A stretch of DNA of 6,436 bases from Rhodospirillaceae bacterium (GTDB lineage Bacteria; Pseudomonadota; Alphaproteobacteria; Rhodospirillales; Magnetospirillaceae). The notes below the pieces were generated by a model. The model saw nothing but the letters and a program-made list of their open reading frames with translations. It was not told where the DNA came from and ran no database searches. The stretch is taken from assembly GCA_030151865.1 (NCBI GenBank), contig JASLCK010000369.1, positions 1-6,436 of the forward strand, given 5' to 3'. Shown here piece by piece: positions 1 through 5,390 of the stretch (position 1 is the first letter of the stretch; each line of letters begins with the position of its first letter). The position numbers and the translations under genes are program-made.

Positions 1-430
1 TTTCGGCCAGCGTGAGCAGATAGCGCTTCAGCTCGGCTTTGTGCTGTTGGGCGATCCGCAGTTCTTCACCCCCGCTTTGGCCGTTTTCCGCCACCCCGTT
101 GATAAAGGCGCAGCCTCGGAAATCAGGGGCGGTGAACCAGTCTTCCAGCGCGTCGGCAATGGCGCAAAAGGGGTTTTCGTACCGGGGCAGGGCGCGTTCG
201 ACCCGCTCGGTAAACCATGCCATCCACCAGTCATGGCGGACGTTGAGATAAGCCGCCACCAGACCGGCCTTGGATTTGAAGTTGCGGTAGAACGACATTT
301 TGGCAACGCCCGACTCCGCGATGATCCGGTCGATACCGGTGGCGCGGATGCCATCTTGATAGAACAGGCGGCAGGCGACGTCCAAAATACGATCCTTGGC
401 GCGCGGCGGGGCGGCTTGGCTGTCGGTCAT
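1..430 (-). CDS. TetR/AcrR-family transcriptional regulator (C-terminus beyond window)
   Basis: This is a DNA-binding repressor of the TetR family, with 143 codons visible and no stop before the window edge. The start is ATG at 430-428, with an AAGGA Shine-Dalgarno about 9 nt upstream. The N-terminal helix (RILDVACRLFYQDG, residues 14-27) leads into a typical TetR helix-turn-helix at about residues 31-51: TGIDRIIAESGVAKMSFYRNF, with the conserved T-x-x-x-I, GV and S-x-x-Y-x-x-F pattern. An aromatic-rich ligand-domain start follows (DWWMAWF at about 68-74; CAFING further on). The N-terminus was read directly from the reverse strand. It diverges from the DUF1348 gene, and two dyad sites lie between them, so it probably represses both itself and that neighbour. 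The inducer is unknown. The family call is secure; the biological target is inference. Confidence 0.9.
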   Translation of the reverse strand, partial: MTDSQAAPPRAKDRILDVACRLFYQDGIRATGIDRIIAESGVAKMSFYRNFKSKAGLVAAYLNVRHDWWMAWFTERVERALPRYENPFCAIADALEDWFTAPDFRGCAFINGVAENGQSGGEELRIAQQHKAELKRYLLTLAE

Positions 431-457
431 GGCAAAACATCCTTTCTGACAAAACGA

Positions 458-486
458 TATTGACAGGTCTGTCTCATACATGTCAA
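458..486 (-). promoter_or_regulatory. Candidate promoter of the tetR-like gene
   Basis: On the minus strand a consensus TTGACA (486-481) is followed, after 17 bp, by a poor -10 (TCAATA, 463-458). Operator site 1 occupies the spacer. A second TTGACA on the plus strand (460-465) has no convincing -10, so I do not call a promoter for the rightward gene. Only the -35 match is strong. Confidence 0.35.
461..476. promoter_or_regulatory. Putative TetR operator, site 1
   Basis: GACAG-GT-CTGTC at 462-473 is a perfect dyad apart from its central two bases. It lies just upstream of the tetR-like start and would fall in the spacer of the candidate tetR promoter. The 11-mer GACAGGTCTGT here is the exact reverse complement of ACAGACCTGTC in site 2. 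Binding by the adjacent regulator is inferred from position and symmetry. Confidence 0.6.
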
Positions 487-491
487 CGATG

Positions 492-507
492 ATACAGACC
501 TGTCTCA
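492..507. promoter_or_regulatory. Putative TetR operator, site 2
   Basis: ACAG-AC-CTGT at 494-503, followed by CTCA, repeats site 1. Both sites share CTGTCTCA in direct orientation, and the core is also an inverted copy. The centres (467.5 and 498.5) are 31 bp apart, close to three helical turns, so two dimers would sit on the same DNA face. This site lies 27-42 bp upstream of the DUF1348 start, in a position to block its transcription. Confidence 0.6.
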
Positions 508-533
508 CTCATGGGGCGGGGAGGAGGATGTAA

Positions 534-1013
534 ATGTCGAACAGTTCAGAAAAGCGTCTGCCGGTCCCGCCGTTCACGCTGGTGACGGCCATGCAGAAAG
601 TCCGTGCCGCCGAAGATGCCTGGAACAGCCGCGACGCCGATAAGGTGGCCTTGGCCTATACCCCAGACAGCCGTTGGCGCAATCGGGCCGAGTTCGTTCA
701 AGGCCGTGCGGACATCGCCGCGCTGTTGCATCGCAAATGGTCGCGTGAGTTGGAATACCGCTTGATCAAGGAAATCTGGGCCCATGACGGGGCGCGCATT
801 GCCGTTCGCTTCGCCTATGAATGGCGCGACGATGCCGGGAACTGGTTCCGGTCTTATGGCAATGAAAATTGGGAATTTGATGAAAACGGCCTGATGGCGG
901 TGCGTCATGCCTGCATCAACGATCTGCCGATCAAGGCGGAAGACCGCAAGTTTTTCTGGCCGCTCGGTCGCCGCCCGGACGATCATCCGGGCTTAAGCGA
1001 CCTGGGGCTTTGA
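534..1013 (+). CDS. DUF1348 / nuclear transport factor 2-like (SnoaL-fold) protein
   Basis: This is a 159-residue protein of the DUF1348 branch of the NTF2/SnoaL-like fold. The family has no established reaction; members are small cone-shaped alpha+beta barrels. Family hallmarks are visible in order: an N-terminal helix with AEDAWNSRD (about 26-34), then LAYTPDSRWRNR, YRLIKEIWAHDGARIAVRFAYEW and NWFRSYGNENWEFDENGLM. The terminal signature is DRKFFWPLGRRPDDHPGLSDLGL (long stretches are shown by their key segments). The length is normal for the family. The start is fixed by GGAGGA (523-528) 5 nt before ATG 534. The gene is divergent from the tetR-like gene and carries its putative operators upstream, so it is probably the repressed target. 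Family assignment is recognition from memory; the substrate is unknown. Confidence 0.88.
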   Translation: MSNSSEKRLPVPPFTLVTAMQKVRAAEDAWNSRDADKVALAYTPDSRWRNRAEFVQGRADIAALLHRKWSRELEYRLIKEIWAHDGARIAVRFAYEWRDDAGNWFRSYGNENWEFDENGLMAVRHACINDLPIKAEDRKFFWPLGRRPDDHPGLSDLGL

Positions 1014-1035
1014 TCAGCCCATAAAAGGGCAGGCG

Positions 1036-1665
1036 TCAGATACGCTTGACGCTGGCCAGCAAGGCGGCGGCGGTCAGCATGACCCCGCCGCTGACGCGGT
1101 TGATGTGGCGTGCCCGCCCATTGCGCGACAGCCAGGGCGCCAGCCGACCGGCACCCGAAGCGGTGCTCATGATCATGCTGAATTCGATCAGGCTGAAGGT
1201 GGTCGCCAGGATCAGAAACTGCGGCAGCAGCGCCTGTTGGGCGTTGATGAACTGGGGAAACAGCGCGGTAAAGAAGACGATGGCCTTGGGATTGCTGAGC
1301 GATACCCCAAATGCCTGAACCATCAAGCGCCAGGCGGGCACCGTCGGGCTGTCTTCATCTTCGGAAACGTTGAGATCGGCGGCCGGGGCTTTCCAGACTT
1401 TCCAGCCCAGATAGGCCAGATAGACGACACCGCACCACTTCACCGCCTGAAAGGCGGTTTCCGACGCGGCCAGGATGGCGCCGAACCCAGCGGTCGAAAC
1501 GCTCATCAAGACCCACAATCCGGCCAGCAAACCCAATGCCGTCGCCAGGGTGCGGCGCGGCCCGTGGATCAGGCCATGGGTCATCGACAGCAGCATGTTG
1601 GGGCCAGGGGTATAGGACGCCGCAGCGCATAGGGCGGCGAACAGAAGCCAGGTATCAAAGGGCAT
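1036..1665 (-). CDS. LysE/RhtB-family amino-acid (or metabolite) exporter
   Basis: This is a 209-residue inner-membrane exporter of the LysE/RhtB family, the usual length. Members export amino acids such as lysine, homoserine, threonine or leucine, driven by the proton gradient; the substrate cannot be read here. Visible motifs are the family signature YTPGPNM (18-24) at the end of TM1, a GLLAGLWVLM helix (45-54), VYLAYLGWKVWKAP (81-94), LSNPKAIVFFTALFPQF (123-139), and two further C-terminal hydrophobic helices (about 147-170 and 188-205). An acidic stretch, SEDEDSP (101-107), forms the cytoplasmic loop. The ATG at 1665 gives the expected N-terminus; the Shine-Dalgarno (AGCGGA) is weak. The gene is convergent with the DUF1348 gene (22-bp gap). 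It lies 67 bp downstream of the small membrane-protein gene and has a palindrome just upstream that could control it separately. Confidence 0.9.
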   Translation of the reverse strand: MPFDTWLLFAALCAAASYTPGPNMLLSMTHGLIHGPRRTLATALGLLAGLWVLMSVSTAGFGAILAASETAFQAVKWCGVVYLAYLGWKVWKAPAADLNVSEDEDSPTVPAWRLMVQAFGVSLSNPKAIVFFTALFPQFINAQQALLPQFLILATTFSLIEFSMIMSTASGAGRLAPWLSRNGRARHINRVSGGVMLTAAALLASVKRI

Positions 1666-1702
1666 GACGGAATGTCCGCTTGCATGGAAAGGGGACTGAC
1701 TA

Positions 1703-1719
1703 AACTAAACCGGTTAGTT
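1703..1719. promoter_or_regulatory. Putative repressor operator upstream of the exporter
   Basis: AACTAAACCGGTTAGTT becomes a perfect 16-bp palindrome (AACTAACCGGTTAGTT) if one A of the AAA run is removed. The exact core is AACCGGTT (1708-1715). It sits 38-54 bp upstream of the exporter ATG. The style resembles TetR/MarR-type operators, but no regulator gene is adjacent and the dyads near 461-507 have a different sequence. Confidence 0.45.
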
Positions 1720-1732
1720 TGGAATAAAAACC

Positions 1733-2236
1733 TTATTCTTCTTCGTCGCTGCGGTCGCGGGCGCGTTTCAGCTTCAGCCAGGTTTCGTTTTCCAGGCGTT
1801 TCAACTGGGTATCGAAGTCCTCGATGCGGGCGAACAGATGTTTGCGCCGCTCGGTCTTATAACGGGCGACCAGATGACGAAAGCCCAGTTCGGCCAGAAC
1901 CAGCAGCATCACCCCGCCCGCCGTCATGATGATGAAGGAGGGAATTCGGCCATAGGTGCGATCGATCAGCGTGACCGCGATCCAAAAACCGATGGTCACC
2001 AGGGCCGACGCGCCCACCACCAGCAGGCGCTTGGCGGTCAGATCGTGGCGCTTGTCCAACTTGCGGCCTTCGATATCGGCAAAAGCGTTGGCAATCTCGG
2101 CCCGCGCCAGTCCCTGCCAGGTTTTGAACGACATGCCCTTGGGATTTTTGGCGTCGCTTTTGCCGTCGCGGATCAACTGCTCCAGCTTGCGCACGATGTA
2201 ATCGGCGCGTTCCTGCGGCGAAGGGGGCGGGGCCAT
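1733..2236 (-). CDS. Unrecognised small membrane protein with two TM segments, coupled to bestrophin
   Basis: I do not recognise a family for this 167-residue protein. It has a charged, soluble N-terminal region (1-70) containing FKTWQGLARAEIANAFADIE, probably helical. Two membrane segments follow: about 71-91 (LLVVGASALVTIGFWIAVTL) and about 98-118 (IPSFIIMTAGGVMLLVLAEL). The C-terminus is strongly charged and predicted helical or coiled-coil (about 120-162), with an acidic end (SDEEE). The short loop between the helices (about 92-97, DRTYGR) implies a hairpin with both tails on the same side, probably cytoplasmic given the flanking positive charges. Its ATG begins 1 nt after the bestrophin TAA, so translational coupling is likely and a role with the channel is plausible. 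That role is inference from position only. The reading frame is well supported by length, coding style and spacing. Confidence 0.75.
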   Translation of the reverse strand: MAPPPSPQERADYIVRKLEQLIRDGKSDAKNPKGMSFKTWQGLARAEIANAFADIEGRKLDKRHDLTAKRLLVVGASALVTIGFWIAVTLIDRTYGRIPSFIIMTAGGVMLLVLAELGFRHLVARYKTERRKHLFARIEDFDTQLKRLENETWLKLKRARDRSDEEE

Positions 2237-2237
2237 A

Positions 2238-3170
2238 TTACATCACCAGACCGTCTTGCGGCTTTAAGGGCGGCGGCAGGTCGGGATTGCCCAGGGCGGC
2301 TTCCAGATCGCGCTGAATGGTGCGGCTGATGGCGCTCAGCGGCAGATCGTTGGGGGCCAGACCGAACGGTTCTTCGATCTCGTCGCCCAGGGCGTCCAGA
2401 CCGAAGAAGGTATAGGAAATGATCGCCACCACGAACGGCGTCATAAAGCCGATGGTGTCCACCAGACCAAAGGGCAGGGCGAAGCAATAGATATAGGCCG
2501 TGCGGTGCAGCAGCAGGGCGTAGGAAAACGGCAGGGGCGTATTCTTGATGCGCTCGCACCCGGCTTGAATGGCGGCCAGACGGGTTACTTGCCCTTCCAT
2601 CTGCATCAGCATGATGGGGTCAACCCTTTTGTCCTTCAGGGTCTGGGCCAGATCGGCGCTGACCAGACGCAAGACGGCATCCGGGGCGTTGTGGCTGACC
2701 TTGGTCTGTTCCAGATCCTCGGGGCCGAGGTGGGCGGTCAGATCGGCGGTCAGGATCGGCCCGGTGGCGCTGTCGCGTAAGTGATGGCGCAGCGCATGGG
2801 TAAAGGCGGTCAGGCGGCGTACCATGCGGTGCGGTTGGCCGTCCTGGTCCTGATGATCGATATAACAGATCATGGCGCGGGCCAGACTGCGGGTTTCGAT
2901 CACCAACTCGCCCCACAGCTTGCGGCCTTCCCAAAAGCGGTCATAGCTGGCGCTGTTGCGAAAGCCCAGAAAGATCGCCAACGCCAACCCGATCAGGCTG
3001 AACGGGATCGGTGTCAGCGTAACTTTGTGGCTGAAGACGGATCCATGAAACAGCGTCACCAGGGTGGCGATACCGACCGTGACCGCCAAGGGGGCCAGGA
3101 TGCGCGGGACAATCGACCCGGTCATGGTGAAAAACAGGGTCAGGCCGTGGGGGCGTCCGCGGACGATCAT
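2238..3170 (-). CDS. Bestrophin-family membrane protein (ion channel, YneE-like)
   Basis: This is a 310-residue member of the bacterial bestrophin family, inner-membrane pentameric ion channels; characterised bacterial homologues are cation-permeable and the eukaryotic ones are anion channels. The N-terminus MIVRGRP fits the family. A first membrane helix lies at about 24-41 and a second at 56-70. They lead into the conserved FRNSASYDRFWEGRKLWG signature (70-87). A cytoplasmic helical section (about 95-220) includes VDPIMLMQMEGQV. Two further helices follow around 225-256, with LPFGLVDTIGFMTP at 232-245. The C-terminal conserved segment GLDALGDEIEEPFG (257-270) precedes the tail NDLPLSAISRTIQRDL. 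The length is normal. The Shine-Dalgarno is weak. It heads a leftward unit with the two-TM protein and diverges from the cold-shock-type block across a shared 430-bp control region. Ion selectivity cannot be inferred. Confidence 0.92.
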   Translation of the reverse strand: MIVRGRPHGLTLFFTMTGSIVPRILAPLAVTVGIATLVTLFHGSVFSHKVTLTPIPFSLIGLALAIFLGFRNSASYDRFWEGRKLWGELVIETRSLARAMICYIDHQDQDGQPHRMVRRLTAFTHALRHHLRDSATGPILTADLTAHLGPEDLEQTKVSHNAPDAVLRLVSADLAQTLKDKRVDPIMLMQMEGQVTRLAAIQAGCERIKNTPLPFSYALLLHRTAYIYCFALPFGLVDTIGFMTPFVVAIISYTFFGLDALGDEIEEPFGLAPNDLPLSAISRTIQRDLEAALGNPDLPPPLKPQDGLVM

Positions 3171-3233
3171 GGGGGCTGTCGCTTCTATCAGGAACTTAAG
3201 GAAAATGGTCCCAGGGGAACCGCGTTGGGCATA

Positions 3234-3261
3234 TTAATACCCCGACCGGGAAAGGGTGCAA
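3234..3261 (-). promoter_or_regulatory. Candidate promoter for the bestrophin unit
   Basis: On the minus strand TTGCAC (3261-3256) is followed after 16 bp by TATTAA(T) (3239-3234). Transcription would start near 3227 and leave a leader of about 57 nt before the bestrophin ATG at 3170. The -35 is a weak match and overlaps one of the GGGTGCA repeats. This is a tentative call. Confidence 0.35.
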
Positions 3262-3318
3262 TGCCCCTATGCAGGGGTGCATTCCGAATCATCTTGCTTT
3301 TCAGGGGCATACTACCCC
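3254..3318. repeat. Cluster of G4/C4 repeat elements in the divergent control region
   Basis: GGGTGCA occurs at 3254-3260 and again at 3275-3281, exactly 21 bp (two helical turns) apart. The reverse complement of 3254-3268 reads AGGGGCAT-TGC-ACCC; plus-strand 3303-3317 reads AGGGGCAT-ACT-ACCC, so 12 of 15 positions agree in inverted orientation. Two small hairpins are also possible: TGCA..CCCC/GGGGTGCA around 3257-3281, and GGGG-CATACTA-CCCC (3304-3318). The spacing suggests protein-binding sites serving both divergent promoters. No regulator is identified. Confidence 0.4.
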
Positions 3319-3322
3319 ATAT
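3293..3322 (+). promoter_or_regulatory. Candidate sigma-32-like promoter for the csp-infA-helicase block
   Basis: CTTGCTT (3293-3299) followed 15 bp later by CCCCATAT (3315-3322) resembles the RpoH (sigma-32) consensus CTTGAAA / CCCCATNT. The overlapping TATACA (3320-3325) could alternatively serve as a housekeeping -10, but no -35 lies at 17 bp. A start near 3330 would give a leader of about 270 nt before infA. The motif was matched by eye and could be chance. Confidence 0.3.
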
Positions 3323-3352
3323 ACACGCATCAAATCCTCTTCGGGCTCACCT

Positions 3353-3382
3353 GCCATTGCGCATCTTGGATGCGGCAATGGC
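3353..3382 (+). other. Strong stem-loop in the leader, spanning the old csp start codon
   Basis: GCCATTGCGCAT (3353-3364) pairs with ATGC-g-GCAATGGC (3370-3382): 12 base pairs with one bulged G (3374) and a 5-nt loop CTTGG. There is no T-run after it, so it is not a standard terminator. The right arm contains ATG 3378-3380, the presumed start of the decayed cold-shock gene, so in RNA the codon would be hidden. It may be a former or current translational or thermal control structure of the leader. Confidence 0.45.
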
Positions 3383-3610
3383 GCGAAAACGGTTAGCAAC
3401 CACCCAGGGCTACGGGTTCATGACGCCGCATGGCGGCGGGCAGAATGTGCTTTGCACAACTCTGCCGATGAACGCGCCGGCCTGTCCTTGGTGGCCCAGG
3501 GCCAGAAGCTTTCCTTCGACGCGCAGCACTGTCGTGCGGGAAAGAATGTAGCTGCGACATCAACGCGCTTTCGGCGGGCTTCCGGCGGTCTACTGGCGCA
3601 TGGGAATTAA
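3378..3610 (+). pseudogene. Decayed CspA-like cold-shock domain gene
   Basis: Cold-shock domain homology is split over two reading frames. From ATG 3378 one frame gives ATTQGYGFMTPHGGGQNV (up to 3449), matching the family core GYGFI-P-GGGxDVF. The homology then moves to the -1 frame: HNSADERAGLS (3455-3487), then GQKLSFD (3500-3520) and RAGKNVAA, matching VHISAVERAGL..L.EGQKLSFD. Only 5 nt (3450-3454) stand where the family has 6 (FV codons). Upstream, the RNP1-type KWF segment is missing: GTT at 3392 is followed by AGC-AAC where GTN-AAG-TGG-TTC-AAC is expected. Further 1-2-nt losses flank it, and the conserved acidic residues are replaced (PH for PD, QN for KD). Several lesions argue for real decay rather than one sequencing error. 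The second frame reads on to TAA 3608-3610, overlapping the infA start. An intact gene would have been an RNA chaperone of about 70 residues. Homology fades after about 3556. Confidence 0.75.
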
Positions 3611-3890
3611 AGAGTTGGCTAAAGAAGATCTGATCGAATTTGACGGCGTTGTGAGCGAAGTTCTGCCTGACGCCCGTTTCCGCGTTACCCTGGAAAGCGG
3701 CCATGAAGTGCTGGCTTATACCTCGGGCCGCATGAAGAAGAACCGTATCCGCGTTCTGGCGGGTGATCGCGTCACCGTCGAAATGACCCCTTACGACCTG
3801 ACCAAGGCGCGCATCAATTTCCGCCACAAGGACGAACGTTCGTCGTCGGCCCCGCCTGCTGGTGCGCACCAGCAGCGTCGTTCGCGATAA
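3600..3890 (+). CDS. infA: Translation initiation factor IF-1, second-type paralogue with C-terminal tail
   Basis: IF-1 binds the 30S A-site and helps IF-2 and IF-3 form the initiation complex; it is a small OB-fold RNA-binding protein. The whole family core is present: AKEDLIEFDGVVSEVLPD (7-24), FRVTLESGHEVLAYTSGRM (27-45), KKNRIRVLAGDRV (46-58) and EMTPYDLTKARINFRHK (61-77). YTSGRM, INFRHKDER and a basic tail (78-96, ending HQQRRSR) resemble the extra IF-1 paralogue known from betaproteobacteria rather than the 72-residue housekeeping form, so a second infA probably exists elsewhere. The start is uncertain. ATG 3600 has only GGCGG 11 nt upstream and adds MGIKEL. TTG 3615 would give exactly the canonical MAKED N-terminus, with GGGAA 8 nt upstream. 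I keep the ATG as the longer reading. The gene lies at the end of a csp pseudogene and 12 bp before the helicase. Confidence 0.93.
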   Translation: MGIKELAKEDLIEFDGVVSEVLPDARFRVTLESGHEVLAYTSGRMKKNRIRVLAGDRVTVEMTPYDLTKARINFRHKDERSSSAPPAGAHQQRRSR

Positions 3891-3902
3891 CGGCGCGAGC
3901 TT

Positions 3903-5300
3903 ATGACCTCATTTTCCGATCTCGGCCTGGCCGAGGCTTTGTGTCGTGCCGTAGCCGCTGAAGGCTACAGTACGCCTACGCCTATTCAAACCCAGGCCAT
4001 TCCGTATGTTCTGAACGGTTCCGATCTTTTGGGCATCGCCCAGACCGGCACCGGCAAAACTGCCGCCTTTTCGCTGCCGGTGCTGCACCGTCTGGCGGCT
4101 AACGACATCAAGCCCCAACCCAAGGCCATCCGCGCCCTGATCCTGACCCCGACCCGCGAACTGGCGGTTCAGGTGTTCGACAGCTTCGCCGCCTATGGCC
4201 GCAATCTGCGTCTGCGCCGCACCTCGATCTTCGGGGGCGTCGGCATGGGGCCGCAAATCAAGGCTTTGGGCCTTGGCAACGACATCGTGGTTGCCACTCC
4301 CGGCCGCCTGATCGATCTGGTGCAGCGCGGTTTTGCCCGCCTGGATCATGTCGAATGTCTGGTGCTGGACGAAGCCGACCGCATGTTGGACATGGGCTTC
4401 ATCCATGACGTTCGCAAGATCGTCAGCATGGTGCCTTATCGTCGTCAGACTCTGTTCTTCTCGGCGACCATGCCGACTGCGGTGGCCGAACTGGCCGCGA
4501 CCATGCTGCGCGATCCGCAGCGGGTCGAGGTCACTCCCCAGGCCACCACGGTGGAACGCATCGAACAGCGGGTGATGTTCGTCACCCGCGAAAACAAGCG
4601 TTCCCTGCTGGAAGACATCCTGCGTGACGAAGCCGTGGGCCGGGCGATTATTTTCGCCCGTACCAAGCACGGCGCCAACCGTCTGGCCGAGCAATTGGCC
4701 AAAAGCGGTCTGGCGGCCGAAGCCATCCATGGCAACAAAAGCCAGAATGCCCGCCAGCGGGCCCTGTCCGACTTTCAGGCGGGCAAGGTGCGCACGCTGG
4801 TCGCCACCGATATCGCCGCGCGCGGCATCGATGTGGACGGCGTGACCCACGTCATCAATTACGAACTGCCCAACGAGCCGGAAAGCTATGTGCACCGGAT
4901 CGGCCGCACCGCCCGTGCGGGTGCCGACGGGGTGGCGGTGTCGTTCTGTGATCTGGACGAACTGGCTTATCTGAAGGCCATCGAAAAGGCGATCCGCCAG
5001 CCGGTTCCGGTCGACGATACCCATCCCTATCATGCCGAGGATATCGCCAGCCGCCGCTTTGGCCCCGTGCCCAAGCCGGTGCGTCCGGGCGGCAATCGCG
5101 GTCGTGGTGGCAAACCTGCCGGGAATAAGCCTGCCGGCGCCGGTCAGAACCATCTGGGTCCCAAGCCCCAAGGTGGCAAGCCGTCGCGTTCCGGAGCAGG
5201 TAAGCCCGGCAAGCCGCAGGGCGTTAAGCCCCAGGGGCAGCGTCCTCAGGGCGGCAACAATCCGCGCCGCCGCGCTGCTGGAACGCCCAAGGCTGCCTGA
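3903..5300 (+). CDS. rhlE: DEAD-box ATP-dependent RNA helicase, RhlE-type
   Basis: This is a 465-residue ATP-dependent RNA unwinding enzyme acting on rRNA precursors, ribosome assembly or mRNA decay; RhlE-type enzymes often aid growth in the cold. All helicase motifs are intact: Q motif with F4 and TPIQ (26-29), motif I AQTGTGKT (46-53), Ia PTRELA (83-88), GG (111-112), TPGR (132-135), II DEAD (156-159), III SAT (187-189), V ATDIAARGID (301-310) and VI HRIGRTARAG (331-340). After the core (to about 385) comes a low-complexity basic tail rich in G, K, P and Q (about 386-465), typical RNA-binding extension of this group. The start ATG 3903 places F4 of the Q motif correctly; its Shine-Dalgarno is poor (GCGAGC), so coupling to infA, 12 bp upstream, is likely. 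The gene ends before a strong terminator. The exact subfamily symbol is less sure than the enzyme class. Confidence 0.94.
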   Translation: MTSFSDLGLAEALCRAVAAEGYSTPTPIQTQAIPYVLNGSDLLGIAQTGTGKTAAFSLPVLHRLAANDIKPQPKAIRALILTPTRELAVQVFDSFAAYGRNLRLRRTSIFGGVGMGPQIKALGLGNDIVVATPGRLIDLVQRGFARLDHVECLVLDEADRMLDMGFIHDVRKIVSMVPYRRQTLFFSATMPTAVAELAATMLRDPQRVEVTPQATTVERIEQRVMFVTRENKRSLLEDILRDEAVGRAIIFARTKHGANRLAEQLAKSGLAAEAIHGNKSQNARQRALSDFQAGKVRTLVATDIAARGIDVDGVTHVINYELPNEPESYVHRIGRTARAGADGVAVSFCDLDELAYLKAIEKAIRQPVPVDDTHPYHAEDIASRRFGPVPKPVRPGGNRGRGGKPAGNKPAGAGQNHLGPKPQGGKPSRSGAGKPGKPQGVKPQGQRPQGGNNPRRRAAGTPKAA

Positions 5301-5330
5301 TCGGGTTTCGGCCTTGAAGGCATGAAAATG

Positions 5331-5364
5331 AAAACGCCGCCTGGATTTTCCAGGCGGCGTTTTT
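5331..5364. terminator. Rho-independent terminator, probably bidirectional
   Basis: A perfect 15-bp stem pairs 5331-5345 with 5349-5363 across a TTT loop. The core is CGCCGCCTGGA/TCCAGGCGGCG, followed by five Ts (5360-5364), and an A-run on the left gives a T-run on the minus strand. It lies 30 bp after the helicase stop and 27 bp after the end of the leftward decarboxylase gene, so it serves both convergent genes. Confidence 0.95.
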
Positions 5365-5390
5365 CTTGCGACGCGTGTCCCTTATTTTTA

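Noticed and set aside
231..452. Minus-strand frame beginning at 452 (MSERMFCHDR...)
   Set aside because: It is out of frame with the TetR helix-turn-helix, which is intact from ATG 430.
460..465. Plus-strand TTGACA as -35 for the DUF1348 gene
   Set aside because: No acceptable -10 at 16-18 bp (CAACGA region), so the rightward promoter is left uncalled.
973..992. GCCCGGA-CGATCA-TCCGGGC hairpin as a terminator of the DUF1348 gene
   Set aside because: It lies inside the conserved coding end (RPDDHPGL) and has no T-tract; the symmetry follows from the codons.
1017..1030. GCCC-ATAAAA-GGGC between the convergent DUF1348 and exporter genes as a terminator
   Set aside because: The stem is only 4 bp with no T-run; too weak to call.
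3443..3458. Programmed -1 frameshift joining the two cold-shock domain frames
   Set aside because: A -1 step near 3449 would restore domain length, but there is no slippery heptamer (GTGCTTT) and the upstream KWF segment is missing as well, so decay explains more.
2781..3551. Plus-strand 256-codon open frame across the bestrophin start and the control region
   Set aside because: Most of it is antisense to bestrophin; only its end overlaps the real cold-shock domain homology, which is reported as a pseudogene.
3909..5171. Long open frame of 420 codons on the minus strand opposite the helicase
   Set aside because: It is antisense to a complete DEAD-box gene with all motifs; the composition is a GC-rich mirror with no recognisable domain.
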